From contig DDWL01000006.1 in the NCBI GenBank assembly GCA_002345675.1, positions 44,469-108,468 on the forward strand: 64,000 bases of DNA. The letters are read 5' to 3'. Position numbers and translations under genes: made by a program. The DNA comes from Bacteroidales bacterium UBA2287 (lineage in GTDB: Bacteria > Bacteroidota > Bacteroidia > Bacteroidales > Tenuifilaceae). The number at the start of each line of letters is the position of its first letter. Position 1 is the first letter of the stretch. Positions 1 through 10,200 of this stretch are shown one piece after another. The notes beneath the pieces are model-generated. The model saw only the letters and a program-made list of their open reading frames with translations. It had not been told where the DNA came from and searched no databases.

Positions 1-482
1 ATGTTTGGTAAAAGGTCGTTTTCCGAAATTTTACCGTTGAAGTATAAGTACTCCTTGTACGACAATGTGTTGAGAATGTATAGGAACTTCCTTCCGCTCA
101 GCGACTCGGGAAAAAGGTTTCGTAAGTAGTAGTTTGAAGAGCCAGTAACAATGAATTTAACGCCAAAGTGGTCGATTAGATACTTAATAATTTTTGTAAT
201 CTCAGGAAAATTCTGTATTTCATCGATACAAACTAAATAACGTTCATTTTGGTCTGCTCCCAGAGCCTTTCGTATCTCCTCATAAATATTGTTATAGTCA
301 ATATTCTCAAATGCTAAATGATCAAGCGGGTTTTCGAAATCGAACCAAATCTTTTTACCTTCCCACTCATTAAAAAGCTGCTTCATTAGGGTGGTTTTGC
401 CAACCTGCCGCATGCCAGTAATAACAATTGCATTTTTGTGATAAAGCTGAGGAAGAATAGTGTAAAACAATTCGCGCTTCAT
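1..482 (-). CDS. AAA_14-type ATP-binding protein, 3' end outside window
   Basis: The minus-strand frame is open from an ATG at 482 to the window edge (160 codons), so the C-terminal part is missing. The start MKRELFYTILPQLYHKN is followed by a Walker A motif GMRQVGKTT (residues 23-31), a Walker B stretch YLVCIDE (82-88), and the sensor-like TGSS (113-116) before ESLSGRKF. This order is that of the AAA_14 ATPases that usually carry a C-terminal DUF4143 nuclease-like domain; that domain would lie beyond the window. The physiological role of these proteins is not settled. A second, complete member of the same superfamily lies at 28042-29259, so the two giant genes are bracketed by two such ATPases. 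The family call is firm; the function is unknown. Confidence 0.85.
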   Translation of the reverse strand, partial: MKRELFYTILPQLYHKNAIVITGMRQVGKTTLMKQLFNEWEGKKIWFDFENPLDHLAFENIDYNNIYEEIRKALGADQNERYLVCIDEIQNFPEITKIIKYLIDHFGVKFIVTGSSNYYLRNLFPESLSGRKFLYILNTLSYKEYLYFNGKISENDLLPN

Positions 483-544
483 AGCTTTGTAATGTTTTTT
501 TTACAAATATACGCTTTTTTGTATTTTATTGCAGTCATTTTATT

Positions 545-960
545 AATATTACTCTGTGTTCCTCTGTCACTTTGTGTCTCCGTGGTGTCTCTTAGCGTTT
601 AAATAGAACACAGATTACACGAATTTAACAGATTATCACGGATTTAAATAAGTCCACAACCGAGCGTTTTTTTGCGAGCTCTCCGAAGGAAAATTCCCCA
701 GATTAACTCAAATTAAATATTTCTCCGTGCTCCTCTGTCACTCTGTGTCCCTGTGTTGTCTCTTTTTGCGCGGTAGCGTCGTAGCGTTTAATTTTTCTCC
801 GTCCACCTCTGTGGGCTCTGTGTCTCTGTGTTGGTTTTTTTGCGCCTTCGCGCCTTTGCGTTTAGAATTCTTTGTGTTCCTCTGCCCCGATTCCCGATAA
901 CTATCGGGATATCGGGGCTCTGTGCCTCTGTGTTGTCTCTTTCCCCTCCATTCATCAAGT
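545..960 (-). repeat. Tandem array of about 70-bp intergenic repeats (left copy)
   Basis: Degenerate repeats read on the minus strand as GACACCACGGAGACACAAAG, then GAGGAACACAGAG, alternating with AAACGCTA-type segments. Units lie at about 549-603, 721-796, 797-870 and 870-945. The same family, in the opposite orientation, fills 63475-63960. Small open frames here are low-complexity readings of the repeat, not genes. A segment at about 653-682 (CCACAACCGAGCGT, then TTGCGAGCTC) recurs at 36990-37022. The rest of 483-1230 holds no gene that I can support. Confidence 0.85.
885..917. repeat. CCCGAT...ATCGGG palindrome inside the repeat array
   Basis: A 33-nt near-perfect palindrome, CCCCGATTCCCGATAAC then TATCGGGATATCGGGG, interrupts a repeat unit. 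A sibling palindrome sits at 63858-63890 at the equivalent position of the right-hand array. The same TCCCGAT/ATCGGGA ends form the tips of the fold-back element at 37047-37422. Confidence 0.8.
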
Positions 961-1080
961 AAAAACAAGCATTCGCCAAAATAACGCAACAGTTTGTAAA
1001 CAAAGTTGTTAAAAACTACGTATTGATACGCATGGGTTGCAGAAAATTGCAATTTAAATCCTTAACTTTAGGGGTTTATT

Positions 1081-1100
1081 GTCCGTTTTCGGGCATATAA
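1081..1100 (+). repeat. Left half of an inverted repeat bracketing the first giant gene
   Basis: GTCCGTTTTCGGGCATATAA here is the reverse complement, at 18 of 20 positions, of TTAAATGCCCGAAAATGGAC at 12070-12089. The two copies lie about 150 nt upstream of the two giant genes, in opposite orientations. Each also has a GGGGTTT/AACCCC stretch on the same side of the core. A regulatory or recombination role is possible but not shown. Confidence 0.6.
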
Positions 1101-1123
1101 ACCTAGCAACTAAATCAAAGATC

Positions 1124-1156
1124 CCTGTATCGCTCACTATGTCAACCCCATACAGG
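1124..1156. promoter_or_regulatory. Short palindrome upstream of the first giant gene
   Basis: CCTGTAT (1124-1130) and ATACAGG (1150-1156) are perfect 7-bp inverted arms separated by 19 nt, ending about 75 nt before the chosen ATG at 1231. This could be an operator or a leader hairpin. No clear Bacteroidota -7/-33 promoter was found beside it, so this is a weak call. Confidence 0.3.
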
Positions 1157-1230
1157 CACTGGCTTAATTGTTGTAATTATAATATGTGCACTATACAACG
1201 TTTCATCAAAACTCTTTAAATAATATAGAC

Positions 1231-4200
1231 ATGGCAGTAAACTATACAAAACCGATTTCATTTTTACCAACAGTTTCTTTTAAAATAATTGCCAAAATAT
1301 TTCTTCTGGCTATTGCAATTTTTGCAATTGGGGGGAATAGTTTTGCGCAAAAAACCCTAACTGCTGGTACTGCAACGTATGATGGAGCATGGGCTGGAGG
1401 AACCTGGTCTGGTGATGGTACACCTCCTGCTTCTGGTGCAGCATTTAGTATGAATGCAGGTACAACAGTTAACATTAATGCCAATTGGACCAGTGGCAAT
1501 ATTATTATTAATGCAAATAATGGTGCTGCCAATACTACATTAAATGTTGCAACTGGTGTACTTTTAACTTCTGGAACTTTAGCTATAAACCCTCCTACTG
1601 GTGGTACAATTAACAATACACTTAACTTGATTGGAACTGGAAGTGTTACTTGTACTGGACTTTCCTCTACAAACTCAGGGAATGATGCTCGGGATTGCAA
1701 AGTTGCTATTTCAATAGGAATCCTTACTGTCAACGGCAATATTACCATGGGGAATAATGCCGTTCGAAATGATATCACTTTTTCAGGTGCAGGAACTCTA
1801 AATGTAACTGGCAATTTAACTACAGGAACACTGGTAGGTAATGCAGGCACTATTAATGTGGGAGGAACTTTTACTCCTACAACTTTTACAGTAAATACAT
1901 CAACAGTTAATTTTAATGGAACAGGCGCACAAGCAATTCCTGCATATGACTATTATAACTTAACAATTAGCGAAGCAAGAACCACAAATAATGTAACATT
2001 AATTAATGGAGGAACAATTGGTGTTTCAAATATTTTTTCTCCTACTGCAACATTTACAACAGGTAATTATGTTAACACTAACAATACTATAAACTTTAAT
2101 GGAACAGGTGCGCAAACCATTCCAGCATTCAATTATAATAATTTGACCATAAGTGGGGCAAGAACTACTAATAGCATTACTCTTGCTAATGCTGGTATTA
2201 TTGGAGTTAGTAACGCCTTTGCTGCTAGTGCAACATTTACAACTGGTGGATACATAAGAACTGGGAGTACTATTGACTATAATGGGGCTGTGCAATCGGT
2301 AACAGGTTTTACCTATAACAACCTTAACCTTTCGTCTTCAGGCACAAAAACCATGCTTGCCGCAATTACAATTAATGAAAATTTAGACATTAGTGGGTCG
2401 GCTACACTTTATACAAATACATTTCAAATAACAGGAAATGCTAGTGGAACTTTTACCATGGCATCAGGAACGGGGCTTAACTTGGGTAATACAGGAAATG
2501 CTACCAACGTATTGTTTCCTTCTAATTATACTTCTGGGAATATTGCTTTAGATGTGAATAGCACCGTGTTATACCAGTCAGGTGGAGCACAAACGGTTTC
2601 CAATGTACCTACCTATGGAAACTTAAGCACTGCAACAAACACAAAAACATGTAGTGGTGATTTATCTGTAGCAGGTAATCTTGGGGTAAATGGTGCTTCT
2701 ACATTCACTATGGGAACTGTTGCTGCTACTTGGAGTATTCTTGGTAACGCAACAATAGATGGAACCCTAAATTTTGGAACTGCAGTTGCTAAAACAATAA
2801 ATATTGCAGGAGATTTGATTAATGTAACAGGAACAATAAATATGAGTGGAGCAGGTCTTGCTCACAATCTTAATTTGGGTGGTGCAAATAATGCAATAAC
2901 AACATTTACTACTCAGGTTGGTTCTGGAAGTACTGTTACTTACAACCGAGTTGGCGACCAAACTGTTTTTGGTAGTGCAAACTACCGAAACTTAACCTTT
3001 TCAGGAGATGGAAACAAGGTTCTACAAGCAGCTGCAACGGTTAATAACTCTCTTACTCTTAATTCAGGCGTTTTTCAAATAGGGAATTTTAATCTCACAT
3101 TAGCCGATAATACTGCTGCAGCCGTACAGGGTACTCCCAGCGGAACAAGCATGGTTGAAACCAATGGAACTGGTTATGTTATAAGAAATGCTATTGCTAC
3201 AACACCAATACTTTTCCCAATAGGAACTAACGGTTTATATACTCCCGCTACAATTAATACAACTACCCCAACCACCGGAACAATAAGTGCAAGAACTGCG
3301 TTTAACGACTTGTTGGGCGCTAAATATGTTCAACGCTACTGGGATTTACTTACAAGCGCAGCTGGTCCTTATACTATTACTGCAACATTCCAGTACGATA
3401 TAAGCGAAGTTACAACATCACCTACATTTATAAAATACAAACCCAACGCGGGAATATGGCAAAATCCTATTGGAACAGCAAGTTTTGGAGCAAATAGTTT
3501 CACCATTACAGGAACTACCAATGTAACAAACGCTCTTACATCGTGGACTGCTGGTGCTCTTGGAACTTACTACTCTTACCAAACAGGCGACTGGAATACT
3601 ACAACAACATGGACATCGGATCCGGGTGGTACTACACAGGTGGGCTCAACTGTTCCACAAAATAACGATGTTGTAGTAATTTTAAGTGGAAGAACCGTTA
3701 GTTTGCCTGCAAATATTGCTACTACAGGATTGGATGTTACCATAAACGCCGGAGGATTTCTTAACTTGGCAACATACCAGTTTACTAATCCCCTTTTAGC
3801 TTTACGAGGAAAAGGAACATTACGATTAGCCTCCGCAACCTTCCCCGCGGTTACAACCAATACATTTGTTAATGCAGGCGAGGGTACCGTTGAGTACAAC
3901 AACGCAGCAAATTTTAACCTACCACCAGCACAGACTACCTATAATAACTTAACCATAAATGCCCCTGGTGTTATTGCAACACAAATGAATAACCTTACCC
4001 TTAATGGTAATTTATATGTTAAGGCAGGTACATACAGAATTAATGATAATACTGCTGCAAGGAGGCAGTTAACCGTTAATGGTAATGTTACAGTGGATGC
4101 CGGAGCCTCAATTACGGTTGGAACCGGATCAACTAATGCCACAACAAACCCCTTGAGCATAAACGGTGGCACTGCTCCGTTTATTAATTACTACGACTTG

Positions 4201-7200
4201 CATTCACATAGGGTGGTCCTTTTTGGGAATGTTACCAATAATGGAATAGTTCGATTCACAAATCTCAATTTCCCCATATTCAACCTTTTTCCCCCTTTGG
4301 GATCAGGTGCAACATCAGGTTTTGCAACGGTTTATTTCCGTGGTGCAACCAATAATACCCTAACCTGTAACAACACAACCGACTTCTACAACTTGGTTCT
4401 CGACAAAGGAGTTGACCAAACCTATGCATTAACTGTTTACTCATCGGCCTATCCCAATTTCAGATTATTTGGAGCAAATATAGCGGGCGGAGATACTCCA
4501 GGAGCTAATCCAAATTTAAAAAAGGCGCTTTGGATTAGAACAGGAACATTAAAACTGCAAGGATTAACAATTATTCCATCCCTTTCCGAAGGTACCTGTG
4601 CGGCCGAAACAGCACCAAATGGCAATCCAAACTCCGATTTTTTTATACCTGCCAATGGTGCATTAGTTTTAGATGGCTCTGATGTTATTGTTCTGTCTAC
4701 CGCCGATGATTATCGGGAGGTTAATTTGGCATATAATGTTGCAGGGGGCACTGGGTTAGTAAATGGAGTTGGACAAGGAGGATGTAGTTCGTATTCAATA
4801 TATGGAAAATTACAAATAAACAATGGGTATTTCTCAACCAGAGAGTCGGGCGGATTTATTACCTGGGATTTGGCTGCTGGACAATTTATTATTAATGGAG
4901 GCACTGTTGATGCCAAGCAATTTAGAGCGGCTGGAGGATCGGGAGGATTGTCGTCATATGCACAAACCGGAGGACTATTTATTTTAAGAGGGCGGTTTTG
5001 GAGAACCCCAACAGCTTATACTGCAATATCAAACCTAACCGATTTTTCGACAGCAACACTAAACACGGCAAGATCTGCTGCATCTATTGAAGCAATTAAA
5101 GGAGCGTTCAATTTAAATAGTCCCGCCAACGTTTTTTCAATGTCGGGGGGTACTATTAGAGTTTATGATGTAATTGGCAATGGTGCAGCAGAGCAAAAAG
5201 CTTTTGAAATATTATCATCACCAGGTAATATAAATGTTACTGGTGGTACATTAGAAATTGTTCCAACTACGGGAACCCTAATTGCTGACCCTGCAAATTA
5301 CTATATTGAATCGACCGCTAAACTTGGTAACTTAACCATTAACCGTGCAAGCGGTGCTGCAGAAGTTGGATTAAGAAATTACCCATTAACAGTTTTATCG
5401 GCCATAAATCTTACAGCTGGCGATTTTAATGCTAATAACCTCGATGTTACCGTGGGCGGTAATTTTACCATCTCAGCCGGAACTACATATACAACTGGTA
5501 CAAATAGAACAATATTTAATGGCGGAGCAACACAATTTCTTACTTTTAACATTGCAGCACCTTTGACCTTACATAAATTAGTTCTCGATAAGCCAAATGC
5601 AAGTTTATTTAGAGTAGCGGGAACACAAAGTACATTAAATATTTTAGACTCATTAATAATAATAAAATCTAGATTTTTTGATGAATTTAAAACGGTTAAT
5701 TGTAGTGGAAATATCTATAATAGTGGAACTCATTTTGGTAGTGGGAAGATAGTTTTAAATAGTGATGTAAATCGGACCATTAACGGTGATGGTTCTGGTG
5801 TTTTTCAAAATATTGAATTTAATAAACCAACTGCTGGGGTAGCCGATGTAACAGTGAATAGCAATATAACAGTAAATGGAGTATTGCACTTTACAGGAGC
5901 AGCTACCGGTTACAAAAAACTAAATATACAGGAGTATAATTTATTAATGGGGGCCACTGCAAGTGTTACAGGTGCCGATGCAAATAGGTTTGTTTATACC
6001 AAAGGAGAAGTTGGTAATGCCAGTGTTTCTAAAGTATACTCTGCAACAACTAGCTCCTTTACTTTTCCTGTTGGTGCACAATCTACCCGCCATGTTGGCG
6101 TTCCAGAATATACTCCAGCAACAGTAAGTTTTAGTGCAGACCCAACAACCTATGGAACTGTAACTGTGGTTCCGGTTGGAGCCGAACATTTTGCAACAAA
6201 TCCAAAAAACCGATCATTAACATATTACTGGAGAACCAAGTCGGAAGGATTTACTGGTATTGTAGCAGGTTCGGTTTCACATTCTTATACATACTCACTT
6301 ACCGATAATGATGTTGTTGCAGGACCACCAGATATTGCCGAAGTTGGATATGTTCCAGCAAGATTTGATAATGGTACCGTAAGCTGGACCAATGGTACTA
6401 CGGCAAGTATTAATACTACTACAAATGTAATTGATGGTCCTTGGCTTTCAGGTGTTGATTATATTGATGGAGATTATACTGCTGGCGATAACGATGCAAC
6501 CAACCCATTTGGTGCACCATTAACCTATTATAGTTACAGTAGTGGCTGGTGGGGAGATCCAAATAATTGGTCGCTAACTAATCACACAACATTTGACCCT
6601 CCAGGATTGGCTCCTGGTGAATCGGATATTGTTATTATTGGTAATGGACATAATATTACATTAAACACAAACCTTACCGTTGCAAATACAGATTTTAGAA
6701 AGGCTGCAAACCTTCAAATTGAGACTGGATCCTCTTTAGATATTGGGTATAACCCAGCAAGTAATTTTAGTGTTGTAAGTTCGCACCCCAATGGAAATGG
6801 TAACTTTAGGGTTGCATGCGATAGAGGGCCATTGGATTTCACTACAGTGAGAACCTTTGAGTTTCCCTTAGGCGATTTCTCCGACTTTAATGTAAATACT
6901 GGTACCACAGTACTATATACCACTAACCCTATAGCAGGAACTACATTTTATTTGCCCAACAATGTTAATAAGTACGGAAATTTAATAATTTCTCCTGTTG
7001 GGGGTTCGAATATTATTTTTGGAAATACCGATGTTCTAATTTATGGTAATTGTACAATACAAGGACAGAATGCCGATTCGTGGTTTTGCCCCACATGGAA
7101 TGAGAATTACCCCGGTGGTATTACTAGAATAGCCAAAACAATTACCATTAATGGGAATATGGATATTCAAGGAGGATCGTTTGGTTGGTACGGCGGCGGT

Positions 7201-10200
7201 GGCGGCGGTGCTCAAAATGTTGTTGTAAATGGCAATGTAATTGTTGCTTCGGGTGCAGCAATAAATGTTTGGGCAAGTAATACAAGCCAAAGGTTGTCGA
7301 TTGGTGGGGATCTTATTAATAATGCAAATAATATAATAAACCCAGGCTCAACTTGCAGAAGTTATGTTTGCCTAAATGCAGTTCCTGTGGTATTTTTTGG
7401 AAATACAAACTCTACAGTATTTACTGCAAATAATACTGCATATGCTGGTGCAGTAGGAACTGGTTATGGATTTTCCGATCCCGCAGATCCTCTTCACCGT
7501 AGCGCAACAATATTTGGTAATGTAACCGTAAACAAAGGTACAAGCCAAGCAACCACACTTTCGTTTACTGGTGGCAATATTTCTACTCCTGTAAACAATT
7601 GGTTAACACTACAGAATGGAACCTTAAGGTACTTGTTAACCGATCCACGTACCAACTTTACCATTTCAACAGCAACAGCTATTACTATTCCGGGTACATC
7701 GGGTTTAGAAATAAACCTTGCTAGCAATGCCAACAATACTAATGTGCTCATTGCAAATTTTAATGCTAACAATAACGATTTATTTTTGTACGGTAAATTA
7801 ACTATTGCTAATACAACAGTTTATGTTGGGCAGACAACAAGTCCTGCCAATAACAACGACATTGAGTACGGTGGCGGTGGGTTATCGGAAATTGATATGC
7901 AGGGTGGAACCTTAGTGGTTAATGGTCAAATAAGAATGAATGCGGCATCAACCGCAGGCGTACTAAAATACCGTCAAAGTGGCTCGAGCCGTGTAATAAT
8001 AAATGGTCAAGCGGCTGATAATTCAAAAGCTAAACTTGAAGTGTATAACCCAGGTAGTGTTTTCAATATGTCTGGAACAAGTAGTTTAACCATTGTTCGG
8101 GGAGGAGGCGGAAATACTTATGGTGACCTTTATCTACGTGCCGCATCAAGTTCTGTTGGGGGATCAAGTACTATTAACTTCACTCAATTACCTGCTGTAG
8201 GGTCTGTTGTTGATGCTGTTCAAAACTATCTACTTGATGCCAATGTACCTCTAAATAATTTAACCATTACTGGAAAAACTGCTGCGACTGCACGAAATGC
8301 TACCGTTACATTACTCATTAGCCCTTTAGTAATGAATGGCGATTTAACCATTAGCAATGCAAATAGCATTTTGGATGCCAATACGGCATTCAATATAAAT
8401 GTAACTGTTAAGGGTGGGTTTACTAATAATGGGGCATACAATCATTATAATAATATAACAACCTTTAGTGGGGGAACACAAATTATTGGCGGTACTTCGG
8501 CAACCGATTTTTACGACTTAGTTGTAAACCCTGTTACTTCGCTATCGCTTGTTCGCAACATAACCGTACTTAACGATTTAACGTTAAGTACGGGCCAACT
8601 TTTATATAGTACGTATAGCATAAACGTTAAAAGACACCTTACTAATAATGCAAATTACGATGGCGATGCAAGCGTAGGGGGTGTTATTTTAAATGGAGCT
8701 GTTCAGCAGGATGTTTCGGGAACAGGAACTTTTGGTCGTTTGGAATTAGACAATACAAACGGTGCAAGGGTTAATGATAATATAACGTTACAAAAAAATC
8801 TTCGATTAACAACTGGGGTATTTAACATAAACCAGCATTTAATAACCTTGGAGGTTAACAGCAATATTGAAGGAAGCGGATTTGGCCCAACCAAAATGAT
8901 TGCTTCCGATGGTGTTTACAGTAATGTTGGTTTGCGAAAATACTTTCCTATATACAGCGGAGCTCCTATAGTATTCACATTCCCTATGGGTACTTCGAAT
9001 AAGTACACACCTGCCTTACTTACCTACACCGACAATGCAAAGGTTGGCTATATTAGGTTGAATAATATTAACGACAATCACCCTGGTGTAATTGATCCCA
9101 CTAATGTTTTAGACTATTTCTGGGAATTAGAAAGTTTTAGCATTGAGGGCTTTAGTGGCACCTTAGTGTTGAATTACAAGGAAGAGGATGTTGTACTAAA
9201 TGGTTATGCCGAAACCGACTATATTCCTGCGGCACTTTTAATTCCCGGCTCGAGCTGGAGTAAGTTTAGCGGTACCAATATTAATACTACAAACAACACA
9301 ATATTGTTTAATTTCTCGGCAGCAAACACATTAAGCGGAGAATATACAGCAGGAGTTGACCCGGCGCTTCCCAATACAGTACCCGAATTTACAAGTAAAA
9401 ATACTGGTTTTTGGTTTGATAAGGACAACTGGCAGCAAACTGGTGGCGATCATTACGATCTTACAGGAGCTCCCAATGGCTTTATTGTTATTATTGATAC
9501 CGATGACGAGATAACCATTGATAACGATTATGCCACGGCTTACAGAACAACAATAAAGGGAAAACTAATTAACTCTCCCACAAACTTTGGGCATAACTTA
9601 GGCGACGTATCTGGAAATGGAACATTATTCCTACAGAGCGCAACATTCCCTGCAGGTAGGTATAACTCTTTCTTTAATTGTGCGAACGAAGGCATTCTTG
9701 AATACGGAGGAAACACAAGTTACAACGTTATTGCCGACCTTTTTAATACTCTGCCCCGTTTACATTTTAGCGGATCAGGAAGTCGTGTGTTGCCAGGGAA
9801 GGATCTCACAATATGTAAACGATTACTCATTAATGGCCCAACAGTAGATAATAGTCTTAATAATAGGAAACTTACAATTCAAGGAACCATGGAACGACTA
9901 GCTGGAACATTTACCAGCGGAAGTGGTGCTGGGGCTATTGTTAGTTTTGCTGGTTCTTCGGCTCAAACAATTGGTGGTGCTTTGGGTAATTTTACTGGAG
10001 CAAACACGTTCAACAATTTTGAGATTAAAAACTCTTTGGGTTTAACTATTAATAACACAGGTTCGATTGCGATTGCTGGAAATTTGCTTTTAACTGCAGG
10101 AAACATTAACACATCGTCAACGGCAACACTAACTATTACCAATACTGCTATTAATTGCGTAACCCCAAGTGGCGGTAAAGTTTCATCGTTTGTAAATGGG

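Noticed and set aside
738..1052. Short minus-strand open frames over the left repeat array
   Set aside because: The translations (RGKRQHRGTE and QHRDTE repeats) are readings of the intergenic repeat in two frames; no protein family is visible.
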